Source: Oligoflexia bacterium (GTDB taxonomy: Bacteria > Bdellovibrionota > Bdellovibrionia > Bdellovibrionales > Bdellovibrionaceae). Taken from it: a stretch of DNA of 64,000 nt. Below the pieces are notes generated by a model. It made no database searches, was not told where the DNA came from, and was given only the letters and a program-made list of their open reading frames with translations. The DNA lies in NCBI GenBank assembly GCA_016861345.1, contig BOLD01000005.1:152616-216615 (forward strand), given 5' to 3'. A program made the translations under genes and the position numbers. Each line of letters starts with the position of its first letter. Position 1 is the stretch's first letter. This document shows, piece after piece, positions 51,590 through 61,427 of the stretch.

Positions 51590-52689
51590 ATAAAAACCTC
51601 TCCCTTTCTTGTTTCATTAAGTTTTCGGCTCAGTTCGGCATTGAGTTTCTCTAAAGATTCGATGCGAAGTCTCATTTTTTCACATTCCTCGGATTTTTGT
51701 GACCAGAGGTATCTTAGGCTCTGGAGCTGCTCCTCAGATTGTTCCCTCTGTTTAGTGAGTTCATCAAGGATTTTTGATTTATCCTCAAGTTCTTTTGACT
51801 TAACTTCAAGAAGAAGATTTTTTTCAGTTAACTCCTGTTTTATGGAGCGGATATTTGATTGGTGTTGATTGAAATTATTTGAAACTTGATTTTCGAGTTC
51901 TTCTTTGACTCTCTTCAGGGCGACAACTTCATTTTCAAGATCATCCTGGCGTTCAAGGCTTTTGTGAAGTCTGATCGTTTTAGACTCTAATACAGAGTTG
52001 GTCTCCTTTAAATTTTGAATATCATGAATGAGCTGAGCTCGTTCAATCTCAAATAGGCGAGTTAAGTTGTTTTCATTTTGCTTACTGGCAGCAAGTGTCT
52101 GTTCAAATTCCTTGCGGGCTTGGTCAAACTTTTTTTGTTGTTCAATAATAAAGCTTTCTTTGTGTGAAAGCTCTGAATTAAGCGATCGAATTTGGCTAAT
52201 TAAGTTTTCAGAGTATTCCTTCAGTTGATTGATGTAGGGTTTTACTTGTGTGCGAATCTTCTCTTGATATCTCTTGTATCTTTCAATTGTATCTTGCATG
52301 GTTTGATACTCAGGGAATCGACGTGTAAACTCTTGGACCTGACTTTCAAGGGCATGAATGCGTCCCTGCCATGCTGTTTCTTTCTCTTTCCAGATGAGCA
52401 ATTGATCTTGAAGGTTAGAGTATCCCAAAGAAGCAGATTTTGATTTCTCAAGGAGTTCATAGTTTTCTGACTCAAGTATTGACAATCGTCTGAGGCAGAC
52501 TTTCAGTCGTGCGGAAAGATCCTCATTCTGATGAATAAGAGCTTCTAGAGAGTTGGACTTTGCGAGAGGAATTTCTGTTGGGATCGGAGGAAGAGTTGTG
52601 GAAATTTTTGTCTCCCATTCCTCGACTCTAGTTGAATCTTCAGCAAATTGTATATCTCCTAGTCGCGTTTGGAAAAATCCGTTTTCCAT
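51586..52689 (-). CDS. Long coiled-coil protein, 367 residues
   Basis: Residues 50-360 are almost continuous heptad-rich coiled coil (for example LIHQNEDLSARLKVCLRRLS and VVALKRVKEELENQVSNNFN). There is no signal peptide, no membrane segment and no nucleotide-binding motif. GAGGAGGG precedes the start. A structural or scaffold role is suggested by composition only. Confidence 0.7.
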   Translation of the reverse strand: MENGFFQTRLGDIQFAEDSTRVEEWETKISTTLPPIPTEIPLAKSNSLEALIHQNEDLSARLKVCLRRLSILESENYELLEKSKSASLGYSNLQDQLLIWKEKETAWQGRIHALESQVQEFTRRFPEYQTMQDTIERYKRYQEKIRTQVKPYINQLKEYSENLISQIRSLNSELSHKESFIIEQQKKFDQARKEFEQTLAASKQNENNLTRLFEIERAQLIHDIQNLKETNSVLESKTIRLHKSLERQDDLENEVVALKRVKEELENQVSNNFNQHQSNIRSIKQELTEKNLLLEVKSKELEDKSKILDELTKQREQSEEQLQSLRYLWSQKSEECEKMRLRIESLEKLNAELSRKLNETRKGEVFI

Positions 52690-52854
52690 TAAACCCTCCT
52701 CGGCTTACGACTGACCTATGTTCAGGTCACGGCCGACCTTGGCCTTGCTTGATTGTCACAAACTGATACATTTAAAGTCAAAAATCCAGTCTAGAACTAG
52801 ACCATAGTCTTACATTTTTCTTCAGGTTTTTCGATTTTTGTCCGATACCTTGGT

Positions 52855-53403
52855 ATGGGTGCTTTAATTAAGTCTGCTCAAGAGAGTAAGATTCAAGTTG
52901 ATCGAAAAGAGATGGGTAAGGCTGATACCCTTAGGTACAACGTCTTGGTATTTGTTGTTGATGAGAATTATGATCGGGCAATAGCTGAGTTAAAGGAATA
53001 TTTAGAAATAGAGTCGGAATACCCCCGATTTCACGAAAAAATTGAGCGATATATTCGCCATGCAGTTGATCTCGTGAATGCCATTCGTGCAAAGAGAAAA
53101 TTTCCAGGTGCTCATTCTCTGACAGTTGCAAAACAACAGGAGCTGAATGAGCGATTTCATGAGCACTTTAATGAGCTCCAGCATATTTTAAAGAGAATTG
53201 AAAAAGTTGAGCATGATATGAAAGTCGAGGATGTCCGATCGACGGTCTACGTCGTTAAGGCCTTGGTGAATGCTGCTTTTGCAATAGCAATATTGGGTTT
53301 CTTTCTTGAGATTTCTCGAGGGTTATTGAAAACAATGTGGGTCGTGACAGACGATTTCTTTCTGTCCATCACGGATTGGATTTTTAAATTTATTAAAATA
53401 TAA
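52855..53403 (+). CDS. Hypothetical protein with C-terminal membrane segment, 182 residues
   Basis: A helical protein; residues 1-120 are charged (DRAIAELKEYLEIESEYPRF), and a hydrophobic segment near 142-165 (VKALVNAAFAIAILGFFLEI) could anchor it in the membrane by its C-terminal end. The ribosome-binding site is poor, so ATG 52912 is an alternative start. Function unknown. It converges on the VKOR-DsbA gene, with no gap. Confidence 0.6.
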   Translation: MGALIKSAQESKIQVDRKEMGKADTLRYNVLVFVVDENYDRAIAELKEYLEIESEYPRFHEKIERYIRHAVDLVNAIRAKRKFPGAHSLTVAKQQELNERFHEHFNELQHILKRIEKVEHDMKVEDVRSTVYVVKALVNAAFAIAILGFFLEISRGLLKTMWVVTDDFFLSITDWIFKFIKI

Positions 53404-54606
53404 TTACTGGCGAATGAGATCGTAGGCACCCTGAAGTATGGGTAAAAATTGACCTCGATCTAAGGCTTTGCCGTTAACAAAAATAGATGGGGTTCCCATA
53501 ATTTTAGCATCAACCCCTTCCTTGGCCATCTTTGTAATGGCCTCATGGGTCTCGCTGCTTGAAATACACTTTTTAAGTTCTTCAAGCGGAACATTAATTT
53601 GATCACTTAAGGCTTTTAAATCATTTTCAATTTGGCTGATGTTCCATTGAGTTTGTCGATCAAATATATAGTTATGGGCTGCCCAGCCTTTTGTATTGAT
53701 TTTTTCACTGCAATAAACTGCCGCTGCGAGCTGACATCGCAATCCATCTCCCTGACGTTGAATGCCTTCGTTGCAGACTCCATCAAGTGGGAATGGTTTA
53801 AAAATAAGCTCAACATCCGGATGGCTCTCGGCGAAGGCATGAAGGCTGGGTGAAGCTGTTTTACAGTGTGGACAAAGAAAATCTGCAAACTCGACGATTT
53901 GCATTTTTGCAGGCCCTGGTTTCTTTTGAAATTTTAAACCTGTTGAGTAATCAAAATTCATCTGCAGTGAATTTTGCCAGTTTGAAAGGCTTTCTTGAGT
54001 CATAATATCTAACTGTCGAAAACCAAAGCTATCATAGATGATGGAGTTTGAGAGAAGACTTATTCCAGGAATAAGAAGACCCATTATAAGAACCCACTTT
54101 GCTCCGGCAAAAAGATCTTTTATGTCGTCGGTAGCGTGAGTGAGAGCTTCTTTTCCACAAAGGCTCCCCAGTGATAAGAGGAGGATAAAAGAGAGTATGT
54201 ATGTGATTATGCAGAAGAGACAGTAGTTGCTTAATTTAAAGATCGAAATGAGCAACATAATAATAGACATAAAGCTTGTCAGAAGGCTTAACCAGAAAGA
54301 GTATCGAAGTATTTGTTTGTTGTTTGAACCAAGATTGAGCCAGCCAATAAAGAGAAAAAGGCTGAGTATAAGGTGAGTAGAGGCTCCCCAATTTGAAAGT
54401 GGACTTCCGAGAAGAGTCGAGTACTGACTTGCGGTTACAGCATCACAATTAAAGGTTTCGTTGATATTGCAAAGGCTTTTTCCTTCTCCTAGGCCAAACT
54501 TAAGGCGATAATGCTGAATGGAAAGATAGATGTGAAAACCGATGGACGCGAGAGTAGCAAGAAGGCCAATTCCAATAATTTTTTTTACTTTTTCTGTGTT
54601 TTGCAT
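53404..54606 (-). CDS. VKOR-DsbA fusion (disulfide bond formation)
   Basis: A 400-residue protein joining two oxidative folding activities. The N-terminal half is a vitamin K epoxide reductase-like membrane domain with about five segments, the loop cysteines in GKSLCNINETFNCDAVTASQ and the active CxxC in SNYCLFCIITY. The C-terminal half is a thioredoxin-fold DsbA-like domain with FADFLCPHCKTASPS (CPHC) and GTPSIFVNGKALDRG (cis-proline loop). The oxidant half passes electrons from the DsbA half to quinone, making disulfides in exported proteins such as LptD. Confidence 0.9.
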   Translation of the reverse strand: MQNTEKVKKIIGIGLLATLASIGFHIYLSIQHYRLKFGLGEGKSLCNINETFNCDAVTASQYSTLLGSPLSNWGASTHLILSLFLFIGWLNLGSNNKQILRYSFWLSLLTSFMSIIMLLISIFKLSNYCLFCIITYILSFILLLSLGSLCGKEALTHATDDIKDLFAGAKWVLIMGLLIPGISLLSNSIIYDSFGFRQLDIMTQESLSNWQNSLQMNFDYSTGLKFQKKPGPAKMQIVEFADFLCPHCKTASPSLHAFAESHPDVELIFKPFPLDGVCNEGIQRQGDGLRCQLAAAVYCSEKINTKGWAAHNYIFDRQTQWNISQIENDLKALSDQINVPLEELKKCISSSETHEAITKMAKEGVDAKIMGTPSIFVNGKALDRGQFLPILQGAYDLIRQ

Positions 54607-54682
54607 ATTTTTATATCTGAGCAGGATTCTTATTTGAAATCAATAGTTTCGCATGCAAAAATAATTTTTTGCGAAGTGAGTT

Positions 54683-56284
54683 ATGAAGTCATTGTGGAAA
54701 CTGCGATATGAACTTTACACCCAAGTACGACGCCATGTTGAGCAACTATTGGGTGAAGAGTCTGTCGGAATGAGGAAATACCGAGAAAACTTTGAAAAAA
54801 GCTTTTATAAGCGATGGAAGCCTATTCAAAGAGTGGCCTTTTTGCATAAACTGAGAGTCTCTCGGGTTGTGTTGTTGGCAGACTTTCATGCCCATCATCA
54901 ATCTCAGAAGGCGCAAATCAGATTGCTTAAAAACATTAAAAATAAAAAAGTTATATTGGGAGTTGAATTTTTAGAATCAAAGGATCAAGCCCTGATTGAG
55001 TCCTATATGAAGGGAGATCTGTCAGAAGAAAAATTTTTAGAGAAGGTGAAGTGGGATCAACGATGGGGGTTTCCATTTTCTCATTATCGGCCGATTCTCG
55101 ATTGGGCGCGCAGAAGTGGAGTGCGTGTCCTTGGAATTAACAAGTATTATAAAGAAAGAAGTTCAAGGACTTTGAAGAGTCGAGACTCTCATTCAGCGCA
55201 AGTGATTTCTCAGATCTTGCAAGAAGATACTAATTCTCAAGTTTGGATTATTTATGGGGACTGGCACCTTGCTCAGCATCATTTGCCGAGGGAAATTATA
55301 AAACAATGCGATATGGTTGAAAAAAAGGATATCGTTACAGTATTCCAAAATTCGGAAAAAATATTTTTTCAGGCAATGAAACAGGACCGAGATCACGATT
55401 TGGATGTGGTACAATTGTCAAATCAAGAATATTGTTTAATGAGTGTTCCTCCTTGGGTTAAGTGGCAAAGTTACCTTCAGTTTCTTGAAAGTGAACTCGA
55501 TCTTGAAGGGGAGGGAGAAGAGCAAGATTACACCGATCATATCTCTCAATATGTGCAAATTCTTGGTCAGGATCTTCAAGTTCAGGTGGATCAAGATTCA
55601 GTCTCAGTGTACGCGCCAGGGGACGAATCCTTCTTTGAAAAGATCAATAATGTTTTTAGTGCGAAAGATGCAAGAGTTTTATTGTCCTTGATTCAAAGGG
55701 AAATGAGTTTCTATTGTCCGGAATGCGATATGGCCTTCTTATCGCGTCCTTCGGTCAATCATGCTTCGTCTTTGGCAATGGATATTGTTCACGCGCAGCT
55801 TTCTAAGAGGGATTGCACGCCACTTCATTTTCCTGAAGATTTTCAGTTGGCAATTTTTCTTGAAGCGATACGGTATTTTGGTTCAAAACTGATTAATCCA
55901 AAAAGGAAAACAGATACATTGATGGATGTACGGATGACCTTAGAGTCGCAGTTTCCTGGGGATCATGGCCGTGAGGCAATGCAGCTGGCGATTGCAGAAA
56001 AAATGAGAGAGATGATTTACGTAACCTCTGGAACCCTAAGAGGCACATCTTTTTTAGCGCGACATAAGTCGAGCTATTTTGGTGCAGCAAGGTTACTGGG
56101 TGGGATGATGGGCGAAAAGTTATATTGGGGATATCGTGAGGGGCGTATGAGTCGAAGATTTATTATCCAACTGCTTTCTCATCCTTTAGGTCCAGGTTCA
56201 AATTTTCATTCGTATTACTATGAGTTGGTGCACGAATTGGATGCGATACCTGAACCCTTCCTTTCCAAAACTGAAAAGTTGTGA
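54683..56284 (+). CDS. ChaN-like/TIKI-superfamily protein, 533 residues
   Basis: The first 260 residues resemble the haem-binding uptake ChaN domain: VVLLADFHAHHQSQKAQIR, VILGVEFLESKDQALIESYM, WDQRWGFPFSHYRPILDWAR and WIIYGDWHLAQHH. No signal peptide is seen, so it is probably cytoplasmic, unlike many ChaN lipoproteins. The second half (270-533) is an extra domain of unknown function with one CxxC-like pair (YCPECDMAF). The catalytic or binding role is uncertain. Confidence 0.75.
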   Translation: MKSLWKLRYELYTQVRRHVEQLLGEESVGMRKYRENFEKSFYKRWKPIQRVAFLHKLRVSRVVLLADFHAHHQSQKAQIRLLKNIKNKKVILGVEFLESKDQALIESYMKGDLSEEKFLEKVKWDQRWGFPFSHYRPILDWARRSGVRVLGINKYYKERSSRTLKSRDSHSAQVISQILQEDTNSQVWIIYGDWHLAQHHLPREIIKQCDMVEKKDIVTVFQNSEKIFFQAMKQDRDHDLDVVQLSNQEYCLMSVPPWVKWQSYLQFLESELDLEGEGEEQDYTDHISQYVQILGQDLQVQVDQDSVSVYAPGDESFFEKINNVFSAKDARVLLSLIQREMSFYCPECDMAFLSRPSVNHASSLAMDIVHAQLSKRDCTPLHFPEDFQLAIFLEAIRYFGSKLINPKRKTDTLMDVRMTLESQFPGDHGREAMQLAIAEKMREMIYVTSGTLRGTSFLARHKSSYFGAARLLGGMMGEKLYWGYREGRMSRRFIIQLLSHPLGPGSNFHSYYYELVHELDAIPEPFLSKTEKL

Positions 56285-56309
56285 AACACTAGTTCTGTAG
56301 GGGTGCAAA

Positions 56310-57707
56310 ATGAGCGTGTGGTTTTACAACGAGAAGGGGCAGTCAAAGGGGCCGGTATCAGCTCAGGCTATTGTTTCATTGTGGAGACAGGGATTATTAA
56401 AAGGTGAAGATCTGGCTTATCTCCAAGAAAAGGGAGAGTGGAAAACTTTACTTGAGTGGGATGAGTTAAGGGCATTGAAAGAGATGAATCAGGATCTTCA
56501 TCGAGATATTTCCATCTCTTCTGAAATATGGATTCTGCTGCAAAAAGATTCTCAGGGACGATTTCTTCAGAACGGCCCCTATGATAGCCAACAAATTCTA
56601 GACCTTATAAAAAAAGCACAAGTCCAGCAAACGGATTATCTATGGAAAAAAGGTTTTGAACAGTGGGTTCAGATAAAAGATCTTCCTGAGTTCTCTGTCG
56701 TTGAGCCCAAGTTGACAGAAGAACAGAATAAAATGCTAACTGCAATTGAGGAGATGCCTAAGCTTCCCGCCGAAGACTTTTCCTCAGTAAAAGCACCAGT
56801 GATTTCCTTGCGAACAATGGTTGGAATAACGGGACTCATTGTTTTACTTGGGGGGTTGGTGATGGTCACCCAAACTCAGAAAGAATCACAGTCACATCAG
56901 ATGGTGGAGGCAGAAAAAGCGGTAGTGGAAACTGACACCACAACTGTAAATTCACAGGTGAAAGTGGGACCGACTCGAGAGATCGCGTCCGTTTCATCTG
57001 CACCAAAAAAGCAAGAATCAAAGCTGAATATTCAAATTAACCAAAATGAGTTGATGATTAAAACATCTGAGCTCGTGGGCAGTGTCGTCCGAGTGATAAT
57101 TCATGGACGTTCTGGAGAAATTCTTGAAATTCCAGCCTTAAATATAAAAACTTCATCTCAGGTCAACTCAAAAGGTGAAATTCGACTTGATCTTGGGGGG
57201 ATGAGGGTCCCTGCGGGGTATTATGAGATTCGCGTTGAAAATATGCGGGGAGGGCTCCTTGGGAGTGAGCGTCGATTCCTTGGAAAAGACGTTCAGATGT
57301 TTGAATCAAAAATCGAAAAGCACAAAAAGCAAATTTCTTTTTTGCAGCAACAAGAAAGAAAAAAACTACTGAAAAATTTAAATGATATAGAGGGAAAGAT
57401 TTCAAAAGCAGTGGGTGCTCGGGGAGCCTTGAAGGTTCATAATTTTGACAAGTGGTGGGCGAAAAATGTGGGCACTCATTTGCCGAAGGAAATAGAAAAA
57501 TCTCAAAGTAATCGAAGCGAACTCGTGTATGTTGACCAATGGAAAAAAGTAGGTCATCAGATTGAAAAGCTGAAGTTGAGTCTTAAATCTGATGCCTCTA
57601 GTGGCCGAAAACCAGCGTCTTCAAGCTTAGATCAGTTCAAACGTCAAATGCGTAAGCTTCACAAAGAAGCTAGTCAATATTCAGTCTCTTCTCAGAATTC
57701 CAAATAA
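56310..57707 (+). CDS. Protein with two GYF-like (DUF4339) domains and a membrane segment
   Basis: A 465-residue protein. Residues 1-50 (VWFYNEKGQSKGPVSAQAIV) and 75-125 (RFLQNGPYDSQQILDLIKKA) are two GYF_2/DUF4339 modules, which commonly bind proline-rich or partner peptides in the cytoplasm. One membrane segment lies near 168-188 (TMVGITGLIVLLGGLVMVTQ). The periplasmic part is basic and partly coiled. AGGGGTG precedes the start. It may tie a cytoplasmic partner to the envelope. Confidence 0.75.
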   Translation: MSVWFYNEKGQSKGPVSAQAIVSLWRQGLLKGEDLAYLQEKGEWKTLLEWDELRALKEMNQDLHRDISISSEIWILLQKDSQGRFLQNGPYDSQQILDLIKKAQVQQTDYLWKKGFEQWVQIKDLPEFSVVEPKLTEEQNKMLTAIEEMPKLPAEDFSSVKAPVISLRTMVGITGLIVLLGGLVMVTQTQKESQSHQMVEAEKAVVETDTTTVNSQVKVGPTREIASVSSAPKKQESKLNIQINQNELMIKTSELVGSVVRVIIHGRSGEILEIPALNIKTSSQVNSKGEIRLDLGGMRVPAGYYEIRVENMRGGLLGSERRFLGKDVQMFESKIEKHKKQISFLQQQERKKLLKNLNDIEGKISKAVGARGALKVHNFDKWWAKNVGTHLPKEIEKSQSNRSELVYVDQWKKVGHQIEKLKLSLKSDASSGRKPASSSLDQFKRQMRKLHKEASQYSVSSQNSK

Positions 57708-57715
57708 TTGGGGTC

Positions 57716-57988
57716 TTAGTTCAGAGTATCCCTAAACTCTTTGCCCGGCTTGAATCGCGGAATTTTCATTCCCGGAATTTCAATGACTTCACCAGTTTTT
57801 GGATTACGTCCCTTACGAGCCTTGCGATGAGTGCGCGAAAATGTGCCAAAGCCTACAAGTTTGACTTCATCGCCTTTTGCGACTGCTTTTTGGATAATTT
57901 CAATTGCTGCATCAAGGACAAATTCAGATTGGTGTTTTGAAAGTTGCGTTTTCAGTGACAATTTCTCGATGAGTTGGGCCTTGTTCAT
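57716..57988 (-). CDS. hup: HU-family DNA-binding protein
   Basis: A 90-residue nucleoid protein of the HU/IHF family: MNKAQLIEKLSLKTQLSKHQ, GFGTFSRTHRKARKGRNPKT and IPRFKPGKEFRD are standard. AAGGAAAA precedes the start. It bends DNA as a dimer. Stand-alone gene, convergent with the GYF-domain gene. Confidence 0.95.
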   Translation of the reverse strand: MNKAQLIEKLSLKTQLSKHQSEFVLDAAIEIIQKAVAKGDEVKLVGFGTFSRTHRKARKGRNPKTGEVIEIPGMKIPRFKPGKEFRDTLN

Positions 57989-58181
57989 ATTTATTTTCCT
58001 TACAGAGAGGGGGCTAATCTAATGAGTTGGCAGTATTGGGTCAATCATTTTGCGCAAACTGTCAAACAATTGAAAGTCTCAACGTCTCATTCTGAGAATT
58101 GAATTAAGAAAAAATTAAAAATAGCTCACAGTATTATGGCTTGATCTTCATTTTTTTTACAAACTGCCGAAAAGTCTGTGT

Positions 58182-58874
58182 ATGAAGAAACAAGGTCATA
58201 GTTTATTTCTTGTCTTTATTCTGATTCTTCTTGTTGGTTTACTTGAGATGAACCATCTTTTTCGAAGATATTTTAGCGATGAAAGTGCATTAGTTGATCA
58301 GGTTTCTCGTCTAGAAAAATCGGTGCAAAAAGAAAAACTTAAGTTAGCGATATCACAGAACCAACTCTTAGATTTTCAGACAGAAGTTGCTGGAATTCTT
58401 GAAAAAGAAGATCCTAAGGTTCTATCAAGATTAAATTATAAGAAAAGCCAAATCCTAGGGACAATTCGTTTGCCGGCGTCGACCTCGACAATTGATCTAT
58501 CTGCAACATTGATGGCTCGTGGAAAGTCAGACTTTTCACAAAAAAAGTATCTTGCGGCGATTGAAACATTTAAAGAGGTCATCCGTAGATACCCAACATC
58601 GGCAAGTGTAATTGAATCGCATTTTATGCTAGCTGAATCATATTATTTAGCAAACAAACCTGAGGATTGCCTTGATGTGGTCGATCAAATGATGGTTCAT
58701 TATCCGGAAAGTGACTTGACCGGCTTCATTATGCTGCGCATGGGGCAGATTTTGCAATATCGTAAAAGGGCAGCTGAGGCCGCTCGCGTCTATCAGATAG
58801 TAATTGAAAAGTTTAATAATAACGACGTTCTTAGAAAACAAGCTCAGGAGCTATTGCGCTCGACAGAGGTGTGA
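58182..58874 (+). CDS. TPR protein with N-terminal membrane anchor (YbgF/CpoB-like C-terminal part)
   Basis: A 230-residue protein with a membrane segment near residues 6-22 (LFLVFILILLVGLLEMNHLF), a short coiled coil (30-75) and C-terminal tetratricopeptide repeats (RGKSDFSQKKYLAAIETFKE, HFMLAESYYLANKPEDCLDV, RMGQILQYRKRAAEAARVYQ). The three-repeat pattern is like that of the Tol-Pal associated CpoB/YbgF protein, but no tol genes are near. It ends two bases before the next start. Confidence 0.75.
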   Translation: MKKQGHSLFLVFILILLVGLLEMNHLFRRYFSDESALVDQVSRLEKSVQKEKLKLAISQNQLLDFQTEVAGILEKEDPKVLSRLNYKKSQILGTIRLPASTSTIDLSATLMARGKSDFSQKKYLAAIETFKEVIRRYPTSASVIESHFMLAESYYLANKPEDCLDVVDQMMVHYPESDLTGFIMLRMGQILQYRKRAAEAARVYQIVIEKFNNNDVLRKQAQELLRSTEV

Positions 58875-58875
58875 C

Positions 58876-59610
58876 GTGGCTCGCTTCTTGTGCTATACAC
58901 TGGTAAGTATATTTTTTTTCGGTCAATATGTCGTCGCCAGTCAGTATGTGGATGAACCGACAGGTTGCTATGCTTCGGAAAAATTTCCTTGTGCCATTCG
59001 TGCATTGGGTGTGTCCCTTTCTATTGTGCAGAAAAACTATGCTTTCAAGCTCAAGAAAGACTCAAATTTGATCTTTTATGGGAAAAACCAGGCTCGGTTA
59101 CTGGATGGGGCGGTTTGGGTTGTTCAGGGAGAGGCACTCAAGTTACAAACAACCCATATTCAAGTGAGTGGTCGTGGGGATTACTGGGTAGAAAAATTCA
59201 ATTCGGAAAGAACATTGGTTCGCAATTTAAATGCGGATATCCAAATTCTCGCTGGTGGAAAAAATCATGAAGTTTTGCCTGTTGGTTTTGAAAATTGGTT
59301 TGGTGGTTTACAGTCAGATCAGAATCTTGCAAAAGGTATAGTGCGTCCTATTGAAAAAGGTTATTTTTTGTCGTTGTGGAATCAAACAGCGCAGCTATCC
59401 AAAAAGAATACTATTCAGAAAATTGGATTTTATCGACAGCTGTGGGATAAAAATATTGAAGGTAGTTCTCAGTTATATAGAGAAATCGTTCAGAGAAAAT
59501 TAGCATCTGTTGAGCTAAAGGAAAAGCAGAGAGTGAAACAAGAGCAGAAAAATAAAGAGGAACGCGAAAGTCTCCGGCAGGTTTTTCGGAGTCGTTTATT
59601 CGAGAGATAG
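58876..59610 (+). CDS. Exported protein, FecR-like possibility, 244 residues
   Basis: GTG 58876 follows the TPR gene stop by one base, giving a signal peptide (FLCYTLVSIFFFGQYVVASQ). The mature part has a beta-rich core (LDGAVWVVQGEALKLQTTHI, VSGRGDYWVEKFNSERTLVR) that loosely resembles FecR-type periplasmic domains; two cysteines lie near the N-terminus. The C-terminal end is basic and helical. It forms a two-gene unit with the TPR gene. Confidence 0.6.
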   Translation: MARFLCYTLVSIFFFGQYVVASQYVDEPTGCYASEKFPCAIRALGVSLSIVQKNYAFKLKKDSNLIFYGKNQARLLDGAVWVVQGEALKLQTTHIQVSGRGDYWVEKFNSERTLVRNLNADIQILAGGKNHEVLPVGFENWFGGLQSDQNLAKGIVRPIEKGYFLSLWNQTAQLSKKNTIQKIGFYRQLWDKNIEGSSQLYREIVQRKLASVELKEKQRVKQEQKNKEERESLRQVFRSRLFER

Positions 59611-59739
59611 CTAGACCATCGTCCATTATCTTGTTCTTTGAGGTCCAGTTTTTTAATCCAACATAATACTGAAGGTCGTCCTACCCATTTACGAATGATA
59701 AGCTATTCATAGCCGCAGTGTTTTGGGTAAGGGGGATGT

Positions 59740-61422
59740 ATGTCGAGTGTTACCGCTAAAGAGCGTTCCAGTCAGACGGATGATATTCGCAGAATTCGTG
59801 AAGAATATGAAAAGAAAGAAGCCGACAGCACAAAAAGAAAAAACAAAGAACTTCGTACTCAAAGTGAAAGATATCAAAAGGATATTGATACTTTAGAACA
59901 ACGGCACGATCAAGAGTTGTCAGATCTTCGCAATAAACATTCTGAATTAATTAGTCAAAGAGATGAAAAGCATCAAAATGATATTAAAGAAATGAGAGAA
60001 GTCTACGTTAATACCTTAGCGCGCAAGTCTGAAGAGTCGCAAAGGGCAAGAGAGGAAATGCAGAATACTTATCGTAGTGATGTGGATAAGCAGAAACAAA
60101 TTGCCGAACAGCAGAAGCAGCTTCTTGCAAAAGGATACGAACAATCAACTAATGAGAGAGAAAGGACCTTTAATCACTTTGTGGATAATGCAAACAAAGA
60201 GGTTAAAAAAACAATTGAAGATCGTACTGATAAATTAAAAAGACGCCATCAAGATGAAATGACAGCATTACAGAAAGATAGAGATATGCGTGTTGGAAAT
60301 CTTGAGCGAGTCCTAGATGAAACTAAAAAAACATATAAAAGAGATACTGTTGAAAGAAAACTTAACGAAATGGATCAAGCTCGAGCCAAAGATGAGCATT
60401 GGAAAAATGTTTTGAATACGGAACAACATTCCCATTCTAAAATTTTAGAAGATCAAGAAAAGTCACTTGCCGCTCATAAAAAATGGCTGGGTCAAGATTA
60501 TCGTGAAAAAATTGAGCAGAAACAAAGGGACATGGATGAGTCTAATGATAATTTCCGTGTTAAAGTAATGGAAAATATTGATAAGAGAGTTAGGGCGGCA
60601 AAGGCCGATAAAGAACAGGCTAGGAATGACCGCTTGATTGACATGATGACGAATCGCCGAATTCACAATCTTGAAAAAGAACACCTAATTAAGCAACATC
60701 AAGATCGTGTTGAGGCTCTTGAGAAAGAAAGAGGAGAGATTTACTCTGAAGCCAATGATCATGCCGATAAGAAGATACAAGAGATTTTGCATCGTAATGA
60801 GCGACTCATTCAAGATGTGAATCGAAGTAACAAAATTAAACAAAATGTTCTTGTAACTCAGTCGAAAGAGGATCGTGATTTTATGAAATTTAATCATCAA
60901 AATCAGTTGGATCAGCTTTCTCAGTCTTCAGAGGGTCGTGTTAAGAAGATTGTGAAAATTACAGATGAAAATCAGCGGGTTCAACAGAAGTATCATGAAA
61001 ACAACCTAGAGTCTCTAAAGAACAAATACATGGAGAACTTACAGAATCAACGAGAGGTTGCTTTGGAGCAATTAAAGGACTTGTATTTGCGAATGGAGAA
61101 GCGATTGAAAGATACTGAAAGCACACTGCAAAAGAAATACGATTCAATGACAGAATTCTATGAAGGCAAGATAGCTCAGATGGAAGAAAAACAGCAGGCT
61201 GAGAAGCAGGATATTATTAAAGAATATGAAATAAGATCAAAAAACAGAGAAAAAGAAGTCAAGATGCAGACGGATTCTTTGGAAATGAAATATCAAAATA
61301 AGTTGGCGCAAGTTGAAGAGGCTCAAAGAAAAGAACTGGAGCGACAAGAGCGAAGACATGCTGATCAGCTTCAGACCGTCACCAATCGAGCAGCTGCGGC
61401 TTATAATATTAAGAAAGTCTGA
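59740..61422 (+). CDS. Highly charged coiled-coil protein, 560 residues
   Basis: Nearly the whole length is charged coiled coil rich in Lys, Glu, Gln and Arg, for example EQRHDQELSDLRNKHSELIS and LQKDRDMRVGNLERVLDETK. There is no membrane segment, signal peptide, P-loop or zinc motif. A strong ribosome-binding site (GGGGGATGT) lies just before the start. It may form filaments or scaffolds. It is followed by pyk after five bases. Confidence 0.72.
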   Translation: MSSVTAKERSSQTDDIRRIREEYEKKEADSTKRKNKELRTQSERYQKDIDTLEQRHDQELSDLRNKHSELISQRDEKHQNDIKEMREVYVNTLARKSEESQRAREEMQNTYRSDVDKQKQIAEQQKQLLAKGYEQSTNERERTFNHFVDNANKEVKKTIEDRTDKLKRRHQDEMTALQKDRDMRVGNLERVLDETKKTYKRDTVERKLNEMDQARAKDEHWKNVLNTEQHSHSKILEDQEKSLAAHKKWLGQDYREKIEQKQRDMDESNDNFRVKVMENIDKRVRAAKADKEQARNDRLIDMMTNRRIHNLEKEHLIKQHQDRVEALEKERGEIYSEANDHADKKIQEILHRNERLIQDVNRSNKIKQNVLVTQSKEDRDFMKFNHQNQLDQLSQSSEGRVKKIVKITDENQRVQQKYHENNLESLKNKYMENLQNQREVALEQLKDLYLRMEKRLKDTESTLQKKYDSMTEFYEGKIAQMEEKQQAEKQDIIKEYEIRSKNREKEVKMQTDSLEMKYQNKLAQVEEAQRKELERQERRHADQLQTVTNRAAAAYNIKKV

Positions 61423-61427
61423 TTTTT

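Noticed and set aside
59740..61422. SMC- or Rad50-like ATPase
   Set aside because: No Walker A or B motif and no globular end domains are visible; it is only coiled coil.
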